From assembly GCA_013397935.1 (NCBI GenBank), contig VZRN01005851.1, forward strand, positions 2,882,836 through 2,946,835: DNA of 64,000 bases. The letters are read 5' to 3'. Below, one piece after another: positions 13,203-25,200 of the stretch. Positions within the stretch are counted from its first letter, which is position 1. Each line of letters begins with the position of its first letter. The translations under genes and the position numbers were made by a program. A model generated the notes under the pieces. That model was given only the letters and a program-made list of their open reading frames with translations, had not been told where the DNA came from and did not search any database. This DNA comes from Dasyornis broadbenti. Taxonomy: Eukaryota; Chordata; Aves; Passeriformes; Dasyornithidae.

Positions 13203-16200
13203 GTGAGTAGCGCCGGGCGGGCCCCGCGTGTCCCTGTCCCCGCGGCCGGGAGAGCGTCCCGCCGGGGAGGTGCGGGAAGGGCCGCGCTGCTGCGGCTGAG
13301 GGGCTGCAAGCGGAGCGGGTTTTGCGGGCAGTGCACGGAATGACCCCAGGGATAGGCGTCACGTTCATCCCTGGCGGCGGGGAGCAGAAAAGGGCGAGAG
13401 GAGCCCCCGGACGCCGATCCCGCTGCCCGGAGCCCGCGTTCTCCCGGAGCCGGGGTTCAGCGCGCCCTCCCGCCCCCTTCCCGCTCCCCATCCGGAGGGG
13501 AGCAATCGGTTTTTCAACGAGAGGAGGACCATGAAATTTAATTCCGGAGTGTACTGCGTAGCTTCAGCGTTTTCTGAACGTCGCTCCTACGGGCTTTCCC
13601 GTCAGGCTTTAATTAAAGTGTTGCCTTTTCCGGATGTTTTTTTTCTTTTTATTTGTTTCGGGTGTCTAGAGTCACAGGGCAGCCCATGTGGGAAGGGACC
13701 TGGAAAGGTCACTTGGTCCAGCCTTTCATGGGAAAGGAGCCTAGAAGAGTTTAAGTACCCCATCCAGTCTCATCTTGAACCGTTCCGTGATGGGGATTTT
13801 ATTGCATCCCTAGGGAGGTTTTTTCCACTGAGTGATTGTTTTTATTGTAAAAAAGTGTTTCTATGGTGAATGATTGTCTTTACTGTAAAAAAATGTTTCT
13901 ATGATGACTTTCTGCATCAGTGTCCATCTCTATGCTTACAGAGATCGAAAATTATATAAACTGGGATTAAAAGGATTTTATGTCAAAGGCGACAATGACA
14001 GTACAGGTAAGGTAATACAGTGTACTATGCAATGTGATGTGCAGTCATTCTTAAAGTGAGTTATGTGTTGTTTTTTAAGTTGTTTCTATTTCTGTGTTGG
14101 TTTTCAGAAGTTTTGCAGTGGGGATAGATGTGAATAATAACTTAGCACTCGCATAGCTTTCAGATTACCATAATCTTGAGGCAGAAGTTTGTGTCAAACC
14201 AGGTGCAGTGCTTATTCCTGTCCAGACAGACTTTACCACCTCACATAATATTCACCTGGTGCATGGAACAGATTATATCACAGATCGCTGACGTGGTCTT
14301 AAATCGTAATTTCGACTTAACTCAAAACTAATTGTATAATGGAGAGCCTGTGGGTCCTAGATGTTTGTCTCCTGCTGTCTTGAGTCTGTGGATCCGAGAT
14401 ATTTCTCTCCTGCTGTCTCTACCCCAGCCTAGAACATTAGCTGTTGCTAGTTAATCTGCTGAGCCAGAAGTAGAGAAAAAACAATAACTCTCATGCGGAA
14501 AATTATGATTCGCATAGATACAATGAATCATATGAGGAGGACCAGAAAACACTCTCACTTGGCTTGCTTGTAATCTAGGAATTTTCATGGTGTATACTCT
14601 AACAAATTCAGCACCACTCCCTTACTCCATCCTCCTGAATTCCTCATGTCTGCCTACCTAAACATAATTCTTTTGGTATCTGTTTTTATCATCACTGTGT
14701 TGGTAGATCCAGCAGCATAATAGCTTGATTTGAAAGGAAATCTGAGCAGAAGTTGATCATTAATAGCACAGATTAGATGGAGGCAATGTGAGAGGAGTGA
14801 AAGACGGAGATTGCAAACCATGGTTTTGTGCATATATGAGTGATTTGTGGTGAGAATAATCAGTTAAAAATGGAAGGGTCTCATGTTATGTGATAGTTTG
14901 GCAGTAAATACAGCCTGAACAACCAAACTAAAAATCTTGAATGTTTCAGTATTATCAACTGAGTCAAGTCATAATTTTCATCCATATACAGTTCCTACTT
15001 TCTCAATAATATTTGTAATTTTGTGTACATATGTTGTTGCTTAACAATTTGATAGAAGTGCAAGCTTGCTGGGGAGGGCAGAGTTGGGCAAAGAGAAAGT
15101 TATGAGGTTCTGCAAGTACTGCTTAGAAGCAGCAGTGTGCTATCAACACTGTTTCAGCCACAAAGCCCAAACACAATGCCATAGAGGCTGCTGTGGAGAA
15201 AGTTAACTCCTTTCCAGACACCCAGTCCAGTGTTTTGGCTGTCAAAGTTACATTTTGATTCCTACTGACAGTTATGCAGAAATTGTGATAGTTATGGGGT
15301 GTTTATGAAGAAGATTTTTAAATGAGAAAGCAAGCATAAGAGGCAGTTCTGCTATTTTTTGTATGCCTTGTTGTAGCATTGAGGTATCAGAACCAGATTA
15401 TATTCATGTAATATAACTTGTTAACAGGGGAAGAACACGTGTCTGAGGAGGAAAACCATTGTCGCAGTGTGAGATTAAAGGTGGATACTAATCATGCTCT
15501 GGACCTGGAAGAAGTTGAACTAGACTCAGAAGCTGAGCTTATGAAGAGCATGGGATTGCCTCTTCAGTTTGGTGGACAGTCAGCCCACAAGGACTTTGTG
15601 GTAAATCTTTACTTGCTTTATTTGTTCTGTTTGTGTAGTGTTTCCAGACCTAGGGACATTGTCTCCTCTCAATTATTTTTGGGATGGCAGTTCATGGAAA
15701 TGTATCTGAGCTGCATTTAAGCTGCCTACATTGCATTCTGGTAACAGCACACAGTACCTTGATCTGTCCAGTTTGTAAAACCCACCTGCCAGTTGGACTA
15801 AAGAGAGTCAAGGCTCGTCTTTATGCTTCCATACCTGTACTGCTCTTATGACTAGAGAGACCTGATTTAAAACATCTGTGGTAAAGCTGATGCTGCAATC
15901 AGGTCAACTCGTACACTCCAGTCTGAGCATGCATTTTTACACTGTCTGCTTTAACCATTTAGCTTTTGATACTGATGTAAAAAGCTAGTTTTTCAAATCC
16001 CCCTTGTAGTTGATAAAGCCAGGCTGTTTCAAAAGGCAGGAGTGCTCTGCTTCCCATAGGGAGCATTTGGGCTTGAGAAGGGACTTAAAGTTTTCACAGA
16101 TGAGAAGAAGACAGTGCACTATTCACAGTGTCCACTTTATGGAGTACAGACCTCTGTGGCAGTGAGACAGTACTCTTGTGCAGAGTGCTGCATCATTCTG

Positions 16201-19200
16201 ACCTGATTAATTTGTAAATAAATAGGAGAAACTTGTATGTGATTTTAATTGATAACTTGTAAATAGACCATATAGGCATCCAACTTCAAGCCCAAAGTAT
16301 ATGTGCAATTTTTGTTGCTATGTAGTAATATGCAAATAAGTTGAATAGGAAAATAATACATTTTCTTATTAGATTACTGCTAAGCATTGTGCTTGGGACT
16401 GTGTGTACTAACATGATATTATGAGGAATGTGGATGAAAAATCAATGCCAGTTCTTCAATTCTATCTTCTTTGTAGTCTACCTTATGCTTTTGTCAGCGT
16501 AACAAAACTAGGGATTGCAGCTGATGGGGCACTTGGAGTAATGTCTGTACATTTACACTCTTTTGGCCTTGTGAATTTTGTCATCACAGGAAGCCCCTTG
16601 AAACAAGTGGAGCTGTACTTGGTGAAACCAACAGGTTACTCTAGTGTTCTTTCCAGTAACAAGTTTCTGTCTTCTGTTCCACCAGACAACTGTAGTACCC
16701 AAGTTTGGTGTAACAAGTCAAATGATTGTATTGCACAAATGAAAGGGCCACCTGTTTGGACAAGAGGTTGTTGTTTCCTTGTATTTCTGTTAGCCAATTT
16801 GGAGATTAGTATGGGATGGAAAGGATATTGTCTCTTTTTTTGGGTCAGTGTCTTCAGGACATACAGAGATTCACCCACAGGATTTACAGAGTTGTTGAGT
16901 ATAAAATGATGCTTTATTTTGTGTACAGCACTTGAAGATAGCAAGGATTTAACATTCCATGAGGCTCAGTATTATGTTCACTATCCTAATACACTGAAAA
17001 GTGTTTACTAGACAGGCAGATACCAGATAAAAGTACAGTGTTTCTTGTTCATGTCTTTCCTTCTGAATCTTTGAGCTACTAATGACTTCCCTCTCAGCAG
17101 CCCCACTTCTGTCTGTAATTCTGCTTTTTTGTGTGTGTGTCTTTCTAGAGACTTTTTTAGAGTCCTTTCTCAAAACTTCCTTGGAAGTGTCAGTCAAGGG
17201 TATGTGGCATGGCCCTATCAGGTGCAGAAACATTACAGCCTTTTTGGGGAGAAAGCTAACAGCAGGGTTGCATTGAATGGGAGGGTCCCAATGGAAAGAC
17301 AAATGTGATCAGAGAGACAACAAGACTGTATATATGCTGTGGACTTCCAACTGTGTTTTTCCATTATCTTTTAGGCAACAGAAAATTATAGAAAGAAAAA
17401 TAACATGAAGGTTATGAAAAAGAAAAAGAAGAAGAAAAAAGAATTAGAGCAAAACCAGGAGGATAAAATGGGGCAGGAATGCCAGGATGAAACTTGTGGT
17501 GGTTGTATCCAGTCCGTTTCTGGTGAGCTGGCCTTAGCTACAGAGCAATGTGAAATGAGCAGCACACCTCAGACTCTAATTGAAGGGAACTATGAAAGTT
17601 CAGAAAGCCTTGCAAATGAGGCTTTAGCCAATGGACTTAAGGAAAAATGGGAGAAGTACTGGAGCGAGTACGGAGAGGGCCTTCTTTGGCACGGTTGGTT
17701 GGAAAAACACCAAGAAGTCTCATTATCTGAGGCCATCACAGCCTCAGAGCCTTGGAATAGTCCAGATACCAAGGAAGAATGGGAGCAGCATTATAGTGAA
17801 CTGTACTGGTATTACTGGGAACAGTTTCAGTACTGGACAAGTCAAGGATGGACTACTGAGAGCTCACATGGTGACAAGGTGGAAGTTAATGGAGTTACAG
17901 AGGAGACTGGTCTTTCGGGAGAAATGGGCTTGGTTAGCCCAGGACATGAGCACAGTGAAGTGCTTAACTTGGAGCTGTCTTCCTCCAATATCAGAAGTGA
18001 GGAAACACTCCCTTCGGATGCTGAGCCCCACAGTGAAATAATCACTGGGATATGTAAATTAAATCTGAATTTGGAGGAAGTGGAGCAGAGCAGTGCTGCT
18101 CTGACAGTAGCCCACAAAGATCTTGAAGAGCACAGTTCGTCTGACAGTGGAAGCCAGAAAGAGCCCTGTGATGGAGGAAGCAGGAAAAGGAGAGCATCAT
18201 GTGAAAATAAAAGTGTTAACCAGTCAGGTAATACAAAATCAGATAAAGTTGTTTATCAGAATTTCTCTAGGTGGTTATATGTAAGAAACAAGGGCACATC
18301 TGTATTTTGCCATTTTTAAAATGCCGATTAAGTATTTTGTGGAATGATTGCATACTTGATTTCTTTTTCTTTCCTCTGTTTCTTTGGATGATGTCTCATC
18401 TCTAACCTGTATATTGAATGTGTTCTTAAGCCAGAAGTGATTTTAACAGAACATGTACTTCACAAATCTTCAAATGTACTACACAAATTGGTGAGAGATC
18501 ACTGTTAGTGCATATTTAATTATTTATCTTAGTCTTGATATTGCAACTGAGACTGGAGTTTGCTGCTAGTGACTTTCTAAGGGAGGAAGAAGGAGGTGTG
18601 GTCCCATCTTGATCCTACGGTAGAGTTGGAATGGGAGAGGTGAAGGGAAACTCTCCTTTCCAAAAAGAAGAGAACTATTTAAATCTTCTCTTACTAAATC
18701 TGTGAATATCTTTGCATAGCTAATGAGATGGAAACAAAATTTTACACACAAGGAAGAAACTTTGTCGAATTTTGTACCTTATAGGCATTTTCTTTTTCTT
18801 GGAGAGATAATTTGAAGTTGGTCCTGCGTAAGATTGTTAACACCACAGTGTAATACAGGAAGCTCTATTAGTATGTTGTCCCTCAAACAAAGACAGGTAA
18901 AGATGTGTGTTTGGCAAACTAACTAGCTGTAGCTGCAGGGTTACTTTGGGGATGTGAGGATAAGGAATTGATTTATGAAGAAGAATTAAGATGTATTTTT
19001 TTTAGGTGTGCAAGAGTCAAGTAGCTTGAATTCAAATGAAAAAAAGCAGTTGCTGCTTCATGACCAAGATGAAGATGATGATGATGAGCCTCCTGAATAC
19101 AGACATGTGAAAATCAAGAGAAGGCAAGTCATGAAATTTATATGAGCTTTTTTCTCATAAAGTCCAGGTCCAGGAGCCCTCTGATTTATGCTAACTATAT

Positions 19201-22200
19201 TTTTGCTTGAGGATGTCAGTTAAAATGTCAGTACAAAACCACATAGTCTTCCATCACTGCTTATTACTTTGCCTTGCAACAAGCAGTGGATATTTCCTTT
19301 CTTCCATTGCTTTATGTAAACAATGTATGGCCTTGATGGCTGTACACGGTGATGGTACTATTCTGTGGCACTGAAGTATAGAAGATTGTTAAATTGCGTA
19401 GGGCAGCTTGCTTATTTAGGTCTAATTAGTGTAGACAATACCAAAATAATAATAAATAATTTTTTAGTATTTTTAATTTAGTAATTTTTCAGTATTGTTT
19501 AACTGAATTGAATACTGCCAGTAAAATGCCCAGAGCTGTGATAGTCATAAAACAGCCAGTATCTACCTTGTCACAGTTTTTTCTTTCTTCTCCAAAAATA
19601 TATGGTCTCAAAGATGGTGAGATGACACTTCCTCTCTAAAAAATTTGCGAACTCAATGTGAAGGAGTGGATGGAATTGTAACCATACATCTTGGTTTTTT
19701 TCTAGTACTTTGCTGTTGCCATAGCATTAATAATAAATAATAATATAGATAACTTGATAGATGATGAAGATAATTTGGAAATAGGGTGAACAAACAGTGT
19801 CTTCATCATGTAGGGCTTGATATTAAATATTTTAAGAGGTCATTCAGAATAGTTAGAATGTTATAACCCCTATAGAAGGGCATCTGTCAGTAGAACTGGG
19901 TGAAAAACCAAACCAACCAAAAAATTCATACATGTGAATAGAGTGGTGTTATCTGCTTGTTTTGGTTTCAGCAGTGTGTGGAGGAACTTACTTGAAGCCC
20001 ACATTTAAATGTTTTCAATACACAAGACTTTTAGTGGTATAACTGTAAAATGATCGGTTTTTTCACAGTAAGTAACTTTGCCGTCTGTGTTTTTTCTTAG
20101 CCATGAGCTGGATGTGGATGAGAACCCAGTGGAAGATCCTGAGGAAACCTGCTCTGTGCTGGGTTTCAAGTGTGGCACAGGACAAAAGTAATTACTTAGG
20201 AGGAACTATGGGGTTTTTCACATCAAGTCAGCTCTCTTGTTATTATGGAAATAGACCATTCATCTCCATCCCCTTTTTGTTACACTTTTGAAGATGATTC
20301 CAAGAGTTAGTCTCTGCTCCTAATAGAACTGTGATCCTTTGAGTAGAGCGAGAGATGTAGAGTTACAGAGAATAGTTAAAGAAAAGTGCGCTGAAGAAGT
20401 GTAACACATAAAGTACTTTCAGTTGTATAAATATTAAGTGAGTGGTCAGCTACTTAAATTAGGGCTTAAAGGCTCTGACAGTGAATGATCCTCTCAGTTT
20501 GGAGTCCTGTGAGCTTAGATCATGATTTATAACTGTTTCACACTGGAACGAAGTTCCTTTATACTAGTAAAATGTTCCCATACTAGTAAAGTGTTGCCAG
20601 GGTGTTTGCCAATGACATTTCATTTTTAGTGATATGGCCTAAAAATATGATGGTCACTGCTGTAGAAGGAACACCACAGGGAACAGATGGGCTGTAACTT
20701 AGGACTAGTCCTTCTGCAATATGCAAGTTGTTTAGTATATACCTGTTTCAAAGAGGAGTGTGTTTTGTAGTTGACAATCTCTATTCTACTTTATAATAAT
20801 TACATAAGTGAACTGCCCATATTTCCTGGTTTGGCGGGGCAGGGGATCATTTTTTAAGTTGGTTGGGTTTTTATTGCATTTGCCAGAAGGTAAAAGTAGC
20901 TGTTTTGGAGGTTCTCAATGGCGGCCAAAAAGATCTTTTATTCTGCTAATCAAGATATTTTTTTCATTTCCTATTCTTCAGGCTGGCCTGAGAAATTTTT
21001 ATCTAAAGTTATACATTTATTACAAAAAAAAAAAAAATCTAAAACTAATTCGGTGGAACATTTTCAAATAAAAATTTTTAACATTTTTGTGAAGGTTTGT
21101 TATTTTGCAGCTACATCCAGTGACATATTTTAAGTGGAGCAATAAAAAAATACGTAAATCTAAGTTTTTTTTTTTTAGACATCAACATTCATGTTAAAGC
21201 TTCTAAACTGGAAATTAACCAACTAAGTCCTTATCTATCTATCTGTCTATTTTCAGGTATGGTGGAATTCCAGATTTCACCCACCGAAGTGTGCAGTACT
21301 TGGAGAAAAAAGCAAGACTCCAGTCCAAATTCTTGGATATGCGTAAACCAAGGAAGAGCAAAAACACACACATCTTCTTTACAGAGGAAGCTGAAATGAT
21401 ATGCAAAAAAAGCAAAACTTTGAAGAAGGTAGGTTTAGTTGTTTTGCACTATTGTAATTCATAGATTTGTCTCCTCCCTTAGCTATTGTTGTATGATGAA
21501 AATGAAAAAAAAATAATTGCCCAGAGTAAATGATATTTTTAAATGTCAGTCCAATGCTCCTTTTTTTTTTTCTTGTGTCCACCTCTTCCTCCCTGCCTCC
21601 CACCTATGTGAAGTTAGGATGGCTATGGAGAGGCATTGGTGGACCCTTGGGGCAATCTGTGAAGAGGAATGTGAGTGTAAATGGCCCAGTCATGTGAAAG
21701 TCATTCCTAACATCTGAGTGCACATACCTTCAGAGGTGTGTGTAGGTTTCTATTGTTACTAAAATAGCTCTGATTTTAAATTGCATGTGAGGCCAGTTGT
21801 TAATGCTGGGATTTCAGCGGTAACAGAAAATCGTTATGTAGATTAGTGTTTAGTAATTTTTAAAAGGTTTTGCTTATGTCTCTACCTGCATTTATTTTCA
21901 CCTGGAACTTTATGCTTTTTGTTTTTACTCAGAAGTTAGTAAGTAGAAACACTTCTTCACTGGAGATTTTACTGAGTTAAAGTAATTCATTACTTTAACA
22001 TTCGTTAATATTAATTAAAGTGATTTCTTTTTGAAAGTCTGAGGGGTCAGATTTTAATGTTATTTCACCTTCTTCTGGGATACTTGGCATTCCCCAAAAC
22101 CCAAGTGCAAAACACTGTCTTCTGGTAGTGACCATACATGTTGAATTGAACTCCAGTTCCACTGCTATAATTTTTGATTAATTTTTGATCTTGTACCTGG

Positions 22201-25200
22201 GGCCTGTATAGTTTGAGGGCAGCTTTAATTATGTGAAGGAAAAAAAGTTAAAAATTTCCTCAGACTTTCAGGTAAGGAACTGCTCCAGGTCTAGAGCCAT
22301 TCAGAGCAACCATAATATAAAAGGGAACATCTTCATGTGCCTTTGAGGAGATCAGAGTGGTATCTGCATGTTGTGTAGGAGCTTGTGTCGAGCTCTGCAG
22401 TGCAGCAGAACACTTTACCACATGCACCATTTCGTGCATCTTGAAGGTGAGGCAACTAATGTGTGAAGGTAATTTTACCTGTTTGTGCTAAGAAACTCTT
22501 CCCTGAGAGGCAGAGTACATCTCTGAATGCAGATTAGAGAAAGATAGTTGTGAAGTAGTAGACTTGGTCACTTGGACGGTAGCAAGTTTGACTATTTAGA
22601 CATCACATGAGAATGATTTACTGTATTTATCCATCAATTTTCTGGTTGATTGGTTGGTTTTCTCGTTTCTCTTTTGGAGGTAGCTGGCATCTGGTTCCCA
22701 AAGACAACGTGTTTCCAAATCTTTTAAAAAGGGAGTACAGTTAAGGACTTCTTCAATGTTTTGAGTCTGGATATTGTACTGTTTTCAAAATGTACGTGGT
22801 AGAGAGTGCCTACAGTGGCAGGTGCCTTTGAACTGTAAGGTTTTTAAGCTGTGCTCTGGGTAAGAGATCACCATCTGATCATCTGTGATGCTTGACAATT
22901 GCAGGTGGAAATGTTCCTGAAGCAGGTTAGTAAACCTGAGGAGGAAGACATGTCCCAGACAGCCATGCCTCAGGGTAAAACAGAGGCGTTGTCTGTGACC
23001 AGCAGTGACTCAGAGGCTCAGGAAGGCTTTACTGGCACACAGAGTGCGACGCTGGATGCTGAAATCCAAGAGCCAAAGTCTTCCAGTGCAGCCTGCACAG
23101 AACCTGGATGGAGTAAGCTTGAGGGGGAGGTGAATGATGCTGCAGTGAGTGGCCCCGATGAGCAGGAGGCAGGGAGGCCAGAGCATGGCGGTGGGCGGCA
23201 GCTTGTCCCTCTGGATATTCCCGATTATCTTCAGCCAGAGACTGAGGACGTCAGCCAAGGTAAATCAGTTTCCTACAAATTGATGGAATGAATTGGCAGT
23301 GGATATTATACTGCCTTCCCAAGTTACTGTGTTGTGCACTACTGACTTATTTTGTTAAATTCAAAGAGACTCATTAGGTCTAAGGGGTAACGAAAGCGAT
23401 TGAGAGCTGTGCTAGTGGAATTAACTTATTCCTGGAATGCCAGAATCCCAGGTCTTGTCTTTGAGGTTGGAAATATTTCTTGATAGATGAACAGTCATTG
23501 TTTATCCTTGACATGGGTCTAACAGGTATTCCATTCACACTTTTTTTTACTCTACAAGGATGATGGTGATTAACCTCAGGTAGCTGCCCAGATCATCAAG
23601 TTTTGGGTTCAAATGCACATTGCTGAGCTCTGGGGAGTGTGTTGTTAAAATTATTTTCTAGGATAAAAGAAAAATCAGTATTGTGAACTTTTCTGTTCAA
23701 CATTAAACAGAAGAAAGTAGGATTATTCAGGGTTTTATATATAATTTAATCCTTCCTACAGTAGTTCAGTTATGTTAGATTACTACTGTGAAACTCTTGT
23801 TTACATTGGTTTTTATTCATAACTGATACAAGGGCATTAAATTGGTCTCTGAAGTTACTGTCTACAGTTGAAGATTAAAGCTCTTAAATAACGAGTGAAT
23901 TGTTGTGATTTTTAGGACTGTGATTAATCCCTAGAAATACAGGATGCTCCTTTTTAATTTAAAAACACTAATCTTCATAATCGGGCAAAGAATAATAAAG
24001 AACATTTAGCAGTGTTTTAAATCTTAACACTCACCTACCAATTACATTCCTAACCTACAAGAACAGTGACTGTTAACTTTTGCAGTGTCTTCCAGTTGTA
24101 GATGAAAAAAGTACTGCGAAGAAGAAGGAGAAGAAAAGAAGAAGAAGGAATAAAAGCGCACTGAGAACTATACCTCCTGAGATTGCTGCTGATCCAGAGC
24201 TGGTCAAGTACTGGGCACAACGCTATCGGCTCTTCTCCCGGTTCGACGAGGGAATTAAACTAGACAGAGGTGTGTTTAGTACCAAGTGTGCTGTCTTGGT
24301 GGTCTAGGATGTATCCAAACCTGTGGCCCTTCTTGAAGTTTGTTACTAATTTTCTTAAAGGAGGAACAGTACTGAATGTGTATTTGCAGCCCTGATAAAT
24401 TCCATTCCTGCCCCTGCAGGCTGGTGGAAAGAAGTCTTGGACTTCGGAAATGCTTTAAGTGCGGCACACCTCTGTCTGCATTAGTCCTTACTTTTGCTGA
24501 AGATCATACTGGACCCAAATTATATTTGGTCAGGACTTTTTCAGAAACTCAGAGATACTTTCCTGTTTCTATATTTTATAAAATAACTTTTGAAACTTCC
24601 AAGTATGCTGATGGATCTAGTTTCATTCTGATTTGTTCTGACTGGCAGCAGTCACTTGCAAAGCAACTTTTTTCCATGTTTAAACCACTTCAAATCATAA
24701 ATTCATAGGTAAAAGAGGAATTAGGATTACTAGGTATTTTTTGTTTGTTGGGTGTGTAAGTCTTCCATTTTTAATGCTTTCCCTCATAAATATGCAGATT
24801 AATTGGCAGGCCAGACATTGTTGTAAAGAAAATAACATGTTGGATAAGAAAGAATATATTTCCGGTTTTATTTGTTACAGAGCATATTCATGGTGTGTAA
24901 AGTTTTTCATAGCTGTGCCAGTGGATTTGTCCTTGATAAGTTAGAATCCTCAGCACTAAGTTCAACAAAGCATGTACTGAGATTGAGGCATATCAGTTGG
25001 CTTCTTGAGACCTTGTTTACTTAGCAAATCTCTGGACTGAGCAGCATTTATCATCTTCAAAGCCAGTATTTCCTGTCTGAAAGCACTAATCCAGAATTCT
25101 TGGGATTAATGCTAAACCTTCAGTTTTATGTGGGGCTTAGTTGTTTCTTTTTAAATTAGATTACCTTGAAATAAGATGTGAAAATACATTTCTTCCCCTT

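Larger units (their letters stand above)
12925..13530 (+). promoter_or_regulatory. TGS1: CpG-rich promoter region of TGS1
   Basis: Base composition shifts abruptly from AT-rich to very GC- and CpG-rich at about 12,925 and back at about 13,530; TGS1 exon 1 lies inside. There is no obvious TATA box. Visible motifs include a GC box (GGGGCGGG, 12,970-12,977) and two ETS-type half sites facing each other (TTCCGG at 12,995 and CGGAAG at 13,001). In mammals this island is a shared head-to-head promoter for TMEM68 and TGS1. Whether it is bidirectional here cannot be decided, since no TMEM68 exon was found upstream. The transcription start was not located. Confidence 0.75.

Noticed and set aside
12729..13491. 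Long Ala/Arg/Pro/Gly-rich frames on both strands near the TGS1 start
   Set aside because: GC-rich promoter DNA lacks stop codons in every frame. Only the frame that joins exon 2 and yields CLCSRAFVE is real.
13833..13908. Possible alternative TGS1 exon just before exon 2
   Set aside because: Sequence is a tandem duplication beside a CR1 fragment and contains no suitable splice pair.
14351..14424. Apparent 38-bp repeat of a CTCCTGCTGTCT phrase in intron 2
   Set aside because: Two diverged copies only, with no sign of function.
16421..16909. 162-codon open frame in TGS1 intron 3
   Set aside because: No domain recognised, no splice continuity with TGS1, and an overlapping open frame on the other strand.
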